From the NCBI GenBank assembly GCA_010093605.1, contig MU004195.1:1321736-1385735 (forward strand): 64,000 bases of DNA. Reading direction: 5' to 3'. The translations under genes were made by a program, and so were the position numbers. Shown here piece by piece: positions 1 through 11,735 of the stretch (position 1 is its first letter; each line of letters starts with the position of its first letter). Origin of the DNA: Lophium mytilinum (Eukaryota; Ascomycota; Dothideomycetes; Mytilinidiales; Mytilinidiaceae). The notes under the pieces were generated by a model. That model was not told the DNA's origin and made no database searches. It was given only the letters and a program-made list of their open reading frames with translations.

Positions 1-437
1 AGCGTGCTCGATTGGTGAGGCTCCCATGCTCCCTTACCTCGCACCTCGCACCCATGGCTCCAACACTCCAGCACCGGCTATATCATCAGTGCCCGCTGCT
101 CTGGAACCGTCCCAAGCTTGACTTTCCATTGTTCCTCTCGCTTCTCCTCTCGAAAAAGTAGCCTCGTGTCAGTTCGTTCCGAGGAAACACTCGACTTTAC
201 GGATACTCCTCCGACTTGGCTTCCATAAAGCTCCTCCAATCCCACCGCTGTCACCTCTTTTCGACTCCCGCTATCGTTCCAGCTACAGCTTCTACTCCAC
301 CATCGCTCTCGAACCCAAAAAAACACAAAAAGCCGCGGCCGTACCCGCAATAGCGCTCACTACCCCAGCGTCCTCCAAACTTATTTCAACCACCACTACT
401 TCGCACCCACCACCAAACCCCCTCAATCAACTTCAAA

Positions 438-716
438 ATGAAACTCCCAACCACAGCCCTCCTTCTCACAACCACCACACTCACCTCCGCCCTCGCCCTC
501 CCCCAACTCCAACTCAACCTCCACCGCTCCACCACCGCAACCTCGGCCTCACCAACCCGCCCCATCCCCCAGCTCCCCATGCACACAACCGCCCTCATGG
601 CCGGCGCAGCCTGGACGCCCGCCGCAAACCCCTCGCCCACTTCAGGCACCCCTCAGGCGCCCACCTCGGCGCCAACGAGCTCGACAAAGCCAGGAAAAGA
701 GTGGCGGGATTTATGA
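438..716 (+). CDS. Small putative secreted protein, 92 aa
   Basis: Residues 1-20 form a signal-peptide-like segment: Met-Lys, a Leu/Thr/Ala-rich core, then an Ala-Leu-Ala-Leu cleavage region. The rest is rich in Ser, Thr, Pro and Ala, has no cysteine and ends in a short charged tail. The start follows a pyrimidine-rich leader ending in CAAAATGA, a good fungal initiation context. No family is recognised. It could be a short secreted or wall-associated protein. The low-complexity composition also leaves open a chance frame in C-rich DNA, or a further exon after 716. Confidence 0.45.
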   Translation: MKLPTTALLLTTTTLTSALALPQLQLNLHRSTTATSASPTRPIPQLPMHTTALMAGAAWTPAANPSPTSGTPQAPTSAPTSSTKPGKEWRDL

Positions 717-1538
717 CCGCAGCCATTCGCAGTTCTCTCAACGCATGTACGTTTTGAACTATCCTTCGAGTAAAAAAAGACTAGGGGCATTCCCAAAGCC
801 CCATCATGGCCTTCCCAAATCCCCATACCAGTTTTCCCAAAAACGCGGTCGCGCGACAGCCCGCACCGCAGAATGACGGAGGCGGCTTGTCCAGCTAGTT
901 CTAGTCGATTGCGATTTTGCCCTGCAGCGCGCTAACGCGGTCTAGACAGGCTGGTTGACAGCGCACTAATCAACCTTTTTCCACGGGTTGACGTCAAAAG
1001 GGGTTCAGAAGCTGAAGCAGTCTGGATTTTCGCGTTCTTGGTTGCCTGGTGGTCGGTCGGTCTGACATGCATTGCATTACAATAGGAGGAGGTATACCCA
1101 TGTTTGATCGGTTCGGCGCTACTGGAGTTTGCTCTTCTGGGGAATGGAGTGTCAGCTTTTCATGACGCAAGGATCAGGGCGGGGCGTCGGGATTCGGGTT
1201 TACATAGCGAGGCGTTTTTGGAGTTTTGAGAATTGCAGGGGCTGGATGTTTTGCATTAGGGGGATTGGATGGGTGTGTACATGAAGGAGTCGACAGGGCT
1301 GCGGAAAAGAGCACAAGAATCACGGAGAGTTCTGGTATTCATGTGGAACGTGTATTCTAGACATGTACCCAGTCTATACGGATTCTCCTCTTAAACGGAT
1401 AGCAAAGCTACCGCTCTGCGCATTTTGATCAAGCACATCGTCCACTTCTCAGGGAATATCTACTCAACGCAAAACACTAGCAAAGGCACCGCCATATGCC
1501 CACTAATGACACAACTCATCGAGCCATACAGACGACCT
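717..1538. other. Intergenic, shared 3' region
   Basis: No coding frame with a convincing start or domain is seen. The stretch lies between the small secreted protein and the convergent end of the aminopeptidase gene, so it probably holds both 3' untranslated regions. Confidence 0.5.
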
Positions 1539-4500
1539 CTACTCCAAATACCCGTTCGCCTTCAACCACTCCCGAATAACCGCCTCATCCCGCTTCCGAT
1601 ACGTAGCCTGTCCAAGAATCGTATCATTAACAACCGCCAGGCCGCGATCAAAGCCCCTAACGTCCTTATCCTTGAAGAACGCCCTAATCTCATCCGCCAC
1701 CTCAAAGCTCGCGAACTTAGCCAAGCCCGCCCGCAAGAAGCGCTCCAGCACCACCATGTTGCCGCTGAGGAGCGGGAACACAGTCTGGTCCCAGTTGTCG
1801 CGGACGTACTTCCAGAGCTCGTAGCGCACGTTTGCGTTGTTGGCCATGGCGATGCCGCCCGAGTGCTTGTCCTGTACCGCCACTGACGACGAGAAGAGGA
1901 AGGTGAGGAACTCTTGGGCGAGCTCGGGGGTCTGCACGCGGCCGAGGGACTGGAGGCAGATTTCTTTGCCGTCGATGGAGGTTGTGGTGGTGTATTCCTT
2001 GACGAGTGCTTCGTAGGCTGGTCGGCCGCCCTCGGTGACAGCGGTGCGGTAGACGGCGCCACGGAGCGAGGGAGGGATTGCTTTGGCGTCTTTGCCTGAG
2101 GAGACGAGCTCGAAACGGCGAAGACTCTCTTTGATGATGCTAGTGGAGAGTCAGTGTTGGGTATACTGTAACGAGACTGTGATGAACTTACCCTTCATGT
2201 CCAGCGGCAGCGGCAGCTCCAGTAAGGAGGACTCGCAGCTGACCCTGCAAGTAGGTCTCCCCTTTCTTGGCTTCCCATCCAACCTTCTCGGCAGCCGGAG
2301 TGAGTAGCTTAAGAGCGAACTTCTTCAAGCCCCTGTGGACATCCTCGATATCTGAAAACACGCTCTGGATGTTCACCAGATTGCCAGTGATCTGAGACCA
2401 GACTAGGTAGTCGGTTTCGTCCCCGAAGCGCTCAATGAGTGCGAGGAAACCAGTCGTCTTCGCATAGCCAGACACCCCCAGAGCATATGCATCTCCAATA
2501 AGGCCAACCTGTGCATTGATTAGCATACCTTCCAAGAGTTCACATGGAGAGAACATACCTTATCCTCAACACTCAGTTTAGCCTTCAGCTCGCCAAGCTT
2601 AGCCAGCCGCGCTGGTGGATAATTAGTCCGATAGAAGCCGTTCTGGTTGGCATTGAGCTTGTAATAGTTCTCATCGACATCCCTAATCGTCTCCGTCTTG
2701 GCCGTGAGAGCTTTGACGCTGTGTTGCTTTATCTCCTGGCCTGGGGCGCCCGTTGTCAGTCCCAGAGGAAGCCACCAGGTGGTCTCATCTTCTTCTGGTT
2801 TCACGTCTCCAGTAAGCAAGAATCTCTCTTGCTTGACGGAGATCTGGCCAGGTTCTTCTGCAACGGTCACGACTGGGAACCCAATCTTGCGAATCCACAG
2901 ATCCATGAAATGGTTCACATCTTGTCCAGAAGCCTTGCTCAAGGCGGACCACAAATCGTTCGTTGTCGCATTTCCGTACTTGTGTGCGTTTAGGTAATCC
3001 GTAACTCCAGCGAGGAAAACTTCATCCGTGAGATGCGCGCTCAGCATTCGAATGACTGAGCTACCCTTCAGATAACTAATAGCGTCGAAGATCTGGTCGA
3101 CTTCAAGAGCGTCCTTGACGGGAACTTCGATTGGATGAGAAGTGCGGAGCGAATCTAATTGGAAGGCTGATTGAACAGATTCGGACTAGGTTAGAGTGTG
3201 ACTGTTAGCAAGATATGATATGTGCGAGGTACCTCGAGATCGTGCACGTACGACGAACTGTCCCCATACGTTCCACTCTAGAATCGCCGTTAGATTTGTA
3301 CGGCCATAGGAGATATCGTGGGGTCAACTTACCGGGATACAAATGGTCGATGGCATACCATCCGACCCACGTTGCAAATCCTTCGTTCAACCAGAGCTAG
3401 TTCGAGGTTAGCTACGTGACACACTGCAATGCGTACGCGTCTACTGACTTCATTCCACCAATCCATAGTCACGAGATTTCCAAACCATTGATGAGCAAGC
3501 TCGTGGGCCACGACGTACGCAACTCGATTCTTGTAGCCCTGAGCTGATTCGGCTTCATCGAAGAGCACCGCCGTAGTTCTGCTCGAGGTCAGTCGCTGTT
3601 TATGTATGACTACGACCTCAACGCTTACCGGTAGGTGATTAAACCCCAGTTCTCCATAGCACCGTGAGACTAGAAACCACCGGTCAGCCGCCGATGCTCA
3701 TCCAGAAGTCAATGGGGGTACATATTGCTGTCTGAAAATGGCTTAGAGGCTAAATGACATGCAGGGTAGAAGAACAAGCTGTGCTCATCATAGAAACAAA
3801 GTGAAGAATAACTTACGAATTCATGGACTGCGATAAGATCAACTTTAGGAAGCGGATAGTCGATTTTGAAGATCTAGTCGAGTTAGTCGAGGAACAAGTA
3901 GAGAGAAAGTGGCAGGACAAACCTCCGAATAGAGATCCACAATCTTCTTCGCGTTCTCCAGAGCAAACTCGCCTTGATGTCTCAGTCCCCTCGTGGTGTA
4001 GACACGAACAGGAATCCGCGCTCCATTGTACTTGCGATCTGTACGGTCCTCGACGTACTCGAAGTCTCCCACAGCCCAGGCTAGAAGGTAGGTGCTCATG
4101 ATCGGGGTACGGTCGAATGAAACGACGTGCCAGCCTTTCTTAGTCTCCTTCTTTTCCTTCTTCTCTGGCATGTTGCTCAAGGCAACCTGGTCCTTTGGAA
4201 TCTCGAGGTCTACATCAAAGGTGGCCTTCAAGTTCGGCTCGTCGAAGCAAGGGAATGCTCTACGGGCGTCGCAGGACTCGAATTGGGTGCTGAACATGTA
4301 GTGGAAGTCATCCACCTGGGGTACAGACTTGGCTGGCGATCCTGTGGGCTTGTACCTCGAGCGGTAGAAACCAGCCATGAGCTACCGGTCGAAGTCAGCA
4401 TGGTTTCTATGTTTATCCCAAGCTTCCAATATCACATACGTTGTTCATGGTCCCCTGAAACTTGACCACAAGAGTTGCCTTGGAGGTGACCGGCGACTCC

Positions 4501-4838
4501 TCGTCAAACACCAACGTAGCCCGCTGCTTGTCAGCATCATAGGTAATGTCTGAGGCCTTGAAAGTCTGCTCCGTCTTTGTATGCTCCGTCTTGAGCTCCG
4601 CGCTGTGTATCTTGAGCTGGAGGGAGTTGAGGACAATCTCCTTGGTGCTCTTCTTGATGTCGAGATCGATTGCTACGGTGCCTTGGTAACTCCAGTCTCC
4701 GCCAAGCTCGAGGTCATAGAGGGAAATGGAGTAGTGGGACGGCTTGACCCTGCATCCAATCTTCTGTCAGCTTCATGCTCATGGCTACTATAGGGCTTCC
4801 ACTCACGTGTCGGGGAGGATATCTCTGTCGGACGCCAT
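1539..4838 (-). CDS. ape2: M1 family aminopeptidase (Ape2/Aap1 type), 11 exons
   Basis: A zinc metallo-aminopeptidase that removes N-terminal residues from peptides. Exons on the minus strand: 4838-4807, 4749-4440, 4381-3923, 3873-3817, 3669-3629, 3578-3449, 3396-3333, 3277-3252, 3185-2559, 2508-2192 and 2139-1539. All phases match and give 887 aa, the usual M1 length. Visible motifs are the exopeptidase signature GAMEN near residue 300, HELAH, and the third zinc ligand in LNEGFATW 18 residues after it. The C-terminal half is the ERAP1_C-like helical domain. The start opens with [10 protein letters not shown], a conserved beginning of fungal Ape2 proteins. The same frame stays open upstream and resembles a mitochondrial presequence, so a longer isoform is possible. 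The active-site residues looked for are present. Confidence 0.95.
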
Positions 4839-6150
4839 GATGACAGAGCTGGGTTTTGCTACAGCAGTGTAGAACCTCGCCTTGATGCTAATTGAACTAC
4901 AGCTTCCTAAAGGTGAGAAACGGAGCTGGTGTAACGCGGTTTGATTGAATGCCTGGCTGCCTAGACGTCTGAAGCTGTTGATGGCGGGACTCCTCGGTGC
5001 TTTATCCCAGATGCGGATTCGAGAACAATGCCTCGAGACGAACAATAGAAAGGCCAGGACTGGGGAGCTTGAGGCAGGAACGAGGTCCGAACCAGTTATA
5101 TAAAGCGTGGCGTGTTGTTCCTGTGCCGTCAACGCTTTGCTTCGGCGCGGCCATACATGACAAACAAGGACCCCCACCTCACCCCGCAGTCGATCTGCGG
5201 TGATGCAACCTGAGACGGGAGGTGCGTGCGAATTCAATCCACTACCAAGCGTAAATAAATCTTGGAGATGCCTTAAAAAGTATTGAGCCGGAGAGGACTC
5301 GTATCCACAGGGGGTCACTAATTACACACCCTTTCACTCCACGCATACTCCCTCTCCGGTCAATTTACTACCATCTGATTGGCTTGGAGGAGCTAGATCT
5401 TGCTCCGGGCATTCACTGCCATATGCATCCGCACGCCGTAGCCCTACCTGTAGCCCTTCGGATTTCCCGACCTGTAAATCTGCCCATAGCCCTACCTATA
5501 GAGTTGCCTGTAGCCCTACCTATAGCCCTACATGTAGCCTTATTTGTAGCCCTAGTTATAGTCCTACCTGTAGGCCTACGTAAGGCTTTATGAAATAGTA
5601 AGGTTACACAGCCTCTCTGTACATAATATAGTGCATCCGAAAGGGAAGCTGAGATAAAAATTCTATTTTCGCGTTATTTTACGTCGAGAGCTAAGGTTGC
5701 CAGTGGTATCGAAGAAAGTGGATATGTAGCGCCAGTGAATACACGCTTTCGTCTGCCCATTACCCCCATCTGCAGCCTGGAAGTAGGCAGGACCCTGCAG
5801 AGCCGTTTCCCTATGTTGAAGACCCAAACGTTAGAACCGTGACGCCGTCCGATGCTCATCGAAATGCACGCGCCGCGCAATCATCCAGCAGTATGCCCCT
5901 AAGAGTTCAAGGAAATCCCAATCTCAAGAATCCTAGCCGGCGATCGCATGAAGGGTGTGCTGTGTCTGGAGGATTGTCGTAAACAGAGTGCCGTGGCGAC
6001 CATCAGAGCAGCTTTCCCATTCCGTCCCGACTCTTGAGGCTCAATGAGGTCGTCATATAGAACCACTCAGAGATTCCGAGCATTCATCTCACAACCTAAC
6101 CTCGTCCTTGATTCTACGAGATAACATGATCTCGCGTCGTTCTGTAGTAC
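4839..6150. other. Intergenic, aminopeptidase promoter and beyond
   Basis: This holds the aminopeptidase upstream region, including the open in-frame extension to 5318, and a degenerate 12-bp repeat. No other coding frame could be supported. Confidence 0.5.
5440..5590. repeat. Degenerate 12-bp tandem repeat
   Basis: About a dozen imperfect copies of a unit close to TAGCCCTACCTG run head to tail, with frequent A/C and T/C differences between copies. The plus-strand frame stays open through it only because the period is a multiple of three, giving a Pro-Ile-Ala-Leu pattern. It is a minisatellite in the intergenic region, not a gene. Confidence 0.8.
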
Positions 6151-6652
6151 TCAGATCCGCACAAGGACATCCAGACACGGTATCCGCCACTCCTTCTTCC
6201 CCACCAAGCCCTTCGCCCACTCGAATCCCGCCCCTCCACTGACCTGCGGCACTGGGGGCGCCTTCCGGCGCAGCGTGTCCACCGCCGCCTTGATCACCGT
6301 CGTAGCCGTGCTATTAACCGCCGAGGCGAGAATCGAAGCCGTCTCCACGAGCGGGTCTCTGAGCGGCGTTGTGGTATTTCTAGAGGTCGAGGAGGCATCT
6401 TCGGCCGGCAGCTGCGGCTCGAACCATGCGGTGTGGAAGTCGAAGAGGGAGACTACGAGGATGGCGAGGAGGAGGGAGCAGTAGACGCAAGGGCGGTTGA
6501 GGAAGTATGTCGCCGAGATGAAGAGGACGAGGTAGACGGGTGAAGCGCTGGTTCTGTGCCTCCGAGAATCAGTAGCTGCAGTGAATGGTGAGGAGGAAAG
6601 CGGAGACATACAAGAAGAAAAGTATGGGTATCCAGCTTCGTAAACAGAACAT
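6151..6652 (-). CDS. Small membrane protein of unknown function, 147 aa
   Basis: Two exons, 6652-6612 and 6553-6151, join across a 58-bp intron (donor GTATGT, acceptor CACAG). The joined product starts MFCLRSWIPILFFL and has a long hydrophobic region over residues 8-58, enough for two membrane spans and interrupted by Asn-Arg-Pro. A polar Ser/Thr-rich linker and a basic C-terminus follow. The joined frame keeps the hydrophobic stretch continuous, which is why this model was preferred to the unspliced 224-residue frame. No family is recognised. Confidence 0.5.
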
Positions 6653-7127
6653 CGTAGCCTGGTGGTCCCCCGTGGGGAGATGGCGCCTGGAGGGCGTTGC
6701 ACCAGCCGGGGACAAAGAGTGTGAAAGAGAGACGATGGAAAGGTTGGTGAGGATGAAGGATTATAGAAGAATGAGGAAGGAGTAGTGAGATGGCGGGTGG
6801 TACGCGGTGATGGTGTCAAAGGCACGAGTTGGATTTATCTTGGTTTGGAGATCGAAGCGGAGGACTCGGAAGTGGCAGGGGTGGCGTTTGAGACAGGTGA
6901 ACGCCGTCGACACGGACAGCTTTCCGCAATTCCATGCAGGATGCAAAAGTAAAGAACTGAATTATATTTGAGCTAGGATGAATTTCTTTGCGAAGATCGT
7001 GCGCTGCCTTTCGCCTTTCGCCATTCACCTTTCCCAGCGCGACGGATCATCTATCATAGGTATTAATCATTCAATCAGTAAGGCAGAACCTCCATCACGA
7101 AGAAGGTGGCCAATCCTCGTTCAGAAG
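6653..7127. other. Intergenic
   Basis: Short spacer between the small membrane protein and the end of the far11 gene. Nothing further is recognised. Confidence 0.45.
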
Positions 7128-10100
7128 CTACCATCCCTCGCCGTGCATACCCCAATCCTGTTGCTCCATCTGCCCTTCATCTAAACCCTCCTCGCCCCAG
7201 TCCATCTTCTCTAGCTCCCGCCTGAAAAAGTCTTGGTCTTCCTCCAAAACACCACTCCTGGCGCCCATGCCTTCGGGGTATCTTTTCAAATTATGCCAAT
7301 GTGTTAGAGCCCTCAGCGCCTGCTCCAGAGGCACACTCTCATCCACCTCAGCATCCACATCGCTGCCAGCAAGCCAGTCGTCCCGAAGTTCTGGCCTGCA
7401 GTGAAGGTACACGGCTGTGATGACGCGCATGTTGGACTGGCGCCATTTGCGACCGCAGTAGGGAACCTGGTTCTTGAAGAGCTTGAGTGTGTAAAGTCTA
7501 AGCTCTGCTTGTGGAACTTTGAGACTTTTGCGTAGAAACTGCGAGGATTTGTACGACACTAGCATCAAGTTGCGATGCGCCTTATTTTTGCACACCTTCT
7601 GCATGATGCGCAAATAGTTGATGCCACTGAAGAAAGCTCTCCAAGAGAAGTTGGTAATGGGCTCGCTTGGGAGCTCACTAGTAGGAAATCCTAGTTCATC
7701 GACTTCCGGTGGAACCTGCGGACGAGACTCTGCGGGCGTCTCCGGTTCACTGTCTTGCCTTGCCGTCTCGTCACGGCGAAGCCTGATCGGCGGAGGCGCT
7801 GCATCATCGGAATCTGAATCGGGTTCTTTGCTTTCAGAGGTTTGTGGATCTTGAACACCAGCGCGGGAGTGTTCACGGCAGAAGTAGAAGAAACTAATAT
7901 GAATTAGTAACTTTCAGGAAGATCGAACTTTGGGCAACGCACCTTAAGTCGTCTCGGTCACACTTGAAGTTAACTACCCGCTCGATCTCTTGAAGTTGCA
8001 AAAGCTTTAGTATCAGAGGGATATAGCTCGAGTCTACAAGGAGCTGGGTTATGTATTCGAATTTGAGAATGTCTGTATGGGTCGCGTGAGCTCTCGAATC
8101 ATAAATAAGTTCTGGAGAAGACTTACGTGAGACTTTGAACCATTTGAGAATAAGAATGAGAGTCCCAGACACAGCCTTGTCAAGAATCTCATGTGTGCGT
8201 ATTGTGTCGAGCTCTTCGTTGGATGAGCTGCCCTCGTGCTGCCCATTGACGCCGTTGCTGTCTGGCTTCGCTGATGAGGCCCCATTCTGGTTGTCTTGAA
8301 ACTGAAAACCGCTTTGCAGTCCATTTTGTCCATTTGCTTGAGTGACCAGAGCAGTAACGTGTGAAAGGATGACCTTGATCAAAACAATGATCAAAGACTG
8401 TAAATGAGGTAATGCTTCAACCTAAACGGGAATTAGTGGTCAATCGGTCGAATCGAAACGAGAAACTTACGTAGAACCGTTCAACCGAATCCATCCGGTC
8501 TTCTATACTTCCAGGAGGAGGAGGTTCCTTGGTCTTACTGTTCGCCTCTTCCGATCCCACCGTAGGCGCAGATGATATATCTAGGGCATCGACATCAGTG
8601 TTTTCATCTGGCCCAGCCCAGCCTCGTTCATACTTCATGAACTGGACTCTTTCTTCCCACAGTTGCTTCATAGCTCGCGTAGCTCTCATCCTCTTAGCAA
8701 AAAGTTCAGCAGCCTCTAGGATCGAAGCTGGAATGTCGGATCCTTCCCACTTCCTCCCTACAAGCAGATCTTGCAAGTCTGTGGAGCCTTTCCCGCCCAG
8801 ATTATTGCTACTTTCATCTAGAGGCGGGTAAAGAAACGGGAAGAGCTGGTTGGTCTGGTAGTTTTGCTTCTTCCCGCCCTTACCAGCACCGGCCGGAGAA
8901 GGTGGCGGGGAGGGTGCTGGAGTTGCAATATGTACAGGTTGATGGAATATGGACGTCCCATTGCCGTCAAAATTAGCCAAGCCAGACCCAAAAACGTGGG
9001 AGCCTGCAACTTTGCTAGGGTGATTTTTGATCGGCGGGAGAATGGAGTTATTCTCAGGCTCTAATGGAAAAAGTGGCGGAGGTGGGTTGTAAGCCGGGTA
9101 TTTGGAGCTGATCTCCTGGCGAAACAAATGATAGTCTAGAGGCGATGCAGTAATCAAAGGCTGACCACGCACATCAGCCTCGTTGAGATCCGTTTCTCGA
9201 AATGAAGCTTTTGCTTTGTTGACTTCGGAAAGCCCCCCAAAAGCAACCAGAACAGATTTCCAGGTAAGCAAACAAACCTTGGTCAAGGGCAAGACAATGG
9301 TCTCATCCCAGCGAAGCCTCGAAATCAAGTCTACAAGCGTCATGAGGAGGCCAGGTTTGAGATTAGCTGTACACCATAGGTTAGCTTTCAGAAGTAAACC
9401 AAAGGATAGCAAAAGGATCTCACCGATTTCTTCACGCATGGCCAATTCGCCATCCTCTTTCTCTTTGATGCGAGCAACTTCCAAGAAAATGTACATGGCG
9501 GTCATCGCGCACCACAATTCTCGGCGCTCGGCCTCTTTACCCTCACGAAATGATTCATCCTCTGGCGAAGTCAATCCACTACAATTAAAGTCAGTTTTTG
9601 CAGTGGATATACGCATGAATAGTACCACATACCATTCCCGTAGAAAGGCTTTCCGCAAAGCATCAAAAATTACTTGAAGGCCGCCACAATCTAACACTGT
9701 CTGAATATTCTTATAGATCCACTCGATCTGAAGACCTGATTGAGGAAATTTGTTATTGGGGGACTTGCGCTTGGAAGCTGTGTCCGCTTCTTCGTCGACA
9801 TCGTCTCGGCCCTCTGCTAAAGTATGACCAGCTGTTTCGTACCAGCATCCTAAGAGCAGATACACTATTGTCTCGAGATTTTGTAATCTTGCGTTCGAAT
9901 CCGATTGCTTGATGCCAGCCAGGATTTTCTGAACAAACTCCTCTTTTTGCTCGATGCTAGTCGTAGCCCAATCAAGGTTTCCTTCTTCGTAAGCTGACCC
10001 CCTTATAAAGACGAGGCCATTGTACGATCCCCACTCTTGTGCAAACGAAGACTGAGACTTCAGTATCATAGCCTGCTCCTCTACACCGTACGAAAACCAT

Positions 10101-10528
10101 TCTTCCAGCTCTTCTTCGAATGTGGAGGCATCTTCGTATGTGAACGCATATGGAGTAGGCTCGACCCTTGGCATGTTGTCAACCAGCCTTCTGAGTTGGA
10201 CGAGGGACAACGAGTCGGTAGTGTTGAGGGCATCTGGAGGTGGAGCTGGCGGAGCTGGCGGAGGGAGATGTAATGGCGCTGGGGACGGCACTGAATTTTC
10301 GCGACGTAGGTTTGGCCGAGGGGGTATAGGCCTATGAGCTCCATTTTGTGATGGTGCTGGTCGAGCGCTGTCGTCCAGAAAGAGCTCAGCTGTGTCTAAA
10401 GCGGAAGATGGGCCGCCCTCTTGGTTATCTGAATCTAGGCCTGGAGCTGGTGAGTCCGGCGTTAGAAATTCTGCGGCATCCACGACTGGTGGCACCTCTG
10501 ATACCTCCGAAGGTATGTTCGACTCCAT
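7128..10528 (-). CDS. far11: STRIPAK subunit Far11 / HAM-2 / STRIP1-like, 1,045 aa
   Basis: A scaffold subunit of the STRIPAK phosphatase-kinase complex, which in filamentous ascomycetes controls hyphal fusion and sexual development. Six exons on the minus strand: 10528-9633, 9578-9424, 9366-8471, 8421-8127, 8072-7943 and 7893-7128. Introns are 49-57 bp and all phases close. An acidic Pro-rich N-terminus is followed by an N1221-type domain (YAFTYEDASTFEEELEEWF near residue 130). The C-terminal DUF3402 region carries NFSWRAFFSGINYLRIMQKV and the GRKWRQSNMRVITAVY block, both hallmarks of the family. The start is the ATG at 10528; the frame remains open a few codons upstream but without an ATG. 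The first two introns are multiples of three without stops, so retention would lengthen the protein and not break it. Confidence 0.93.
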
Positions 10529-11735
10529 TTTGTTGACATCTACCAACCCGGCGTTTTAGAAGTGGTAATCTGGCGTATGTCGGAGGGTTCAGTGAGCCCA
10601 CCATTGTCGACGTGCAAATCAGTAAACGGCCATGTCAATCGGTGGTTGAAGTTAGGCCTTGACTGCTCGGATGCTTGCAGGTACTGGGGTTCGAGGTCGG
10701 TATGGATGTGGGGTGTCTGCTGGTCTAGAACAGTACCGGTGCGAGTGTGACGAGGTTGTCAAATATTGCGCTTAAGGGGTCAGTAGAAACGGGCGAGTCT
10801 AATCAGGCGCATTCGAGAGTATACAGCTTAAAGAAGGGGTGCAAGGTCTCCGCGGTCTCAACAGACAGGAAAGGCGTATCATTCTTCCGCTGCGAAGCCG
10901 CGCTAGTCCTGTAACTTCTAGCCAGCAGTAGAAACGCGATGCACCTGGCCATCACGAAAACCATGTCACCATAAAACGCCTTGCCCATTTCCAGCGCGCA
11001 CAAGTTTTCGCGTCGCACTATGTATAACACCTACAGCTTGGGACTAGCTACACTTAACACATAACTCTTCGCCCTTCGCCTAACACTGGATATGCCTAGA
11101 CCATTACCACGATCACCACCTTCTCGAATGCATTGCTGCGACTGTCTAGGCATCCGCGCCGGCCATCGAAGTATCACAGTGTCGTTAAGCTGCTCCTCAA
11201 ATCTCACATAGTCACCATTCCAAGTAGATGTAACATAAAAGACGATTCATTATTCCCAAGCACCCCGGCTCTCAACATATGTGCAAAAAGAGAGATGTCG
11301 CATGAGGAAGAAAGACAATGTAGCCCGCCCGCATACAGCCTCTAAGACGATGCCGCCGTGTCAACCCCCTGGACCACCCGTTGCGGGTAACAGAAAACCT
11401 CCTCCCGCAGTGACATCAAGACCTTTTCAATTGACTACTAGTACTCTGTTTCAATTGAGTAGGTAGTCAACAACACTGCCCAAGCAGCCCATGAAGTAGG
11501 ATAACAGAGGAAAGGGGCTCTTCAATGAATGACCGAACATGAAATGTTCTCGTAAATGATCCTCGCATCGTGAAGCAAGTCGTGCAGGCACCCCGGAGAA
11601 CCGGTAGCCAGCATTCGCATGTATGAAAGAACAGGAGAGAAAGTCACAAGGGTGCAGCCGACGGGCGAAAAGTCTGTCGGTAGAATAGTGGTGACGGAAC
11701 AGCATGACACATTCGTAATCAAGAGCTGAAGAGCG
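10529..11735. other. Intergenic, far11 promoter and cbf1 3' region
   Basis: No coding frame here shows a domain, a good start or plausible splice sites. The right half, about 11,450-11,735, is probably the cbf1 3' untranslated region. Confidence 0.5.

Noticed and set aside
5440-5590. Possible telomere-like CCCTA repeat
   Set aside because: The unit is a degenerate 12-mer, not TTAGGG/CCCTAA, and it lies between ordinary genes.
5384-5593. 69-codon frame with a Pro-Ile-Ala-Leu pattern
   Set aside because: It is the translation of the 12-bp minisatellite, whose period keeps any frame open.
6151-6825. Unspliced 224-codon version of the small membrane protein
   Set aside because: The first 90 codons are Ser/Pro-rich and unlike a protein start. 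Splicing out 6554-6611 gives a continuous hydrophobic region.
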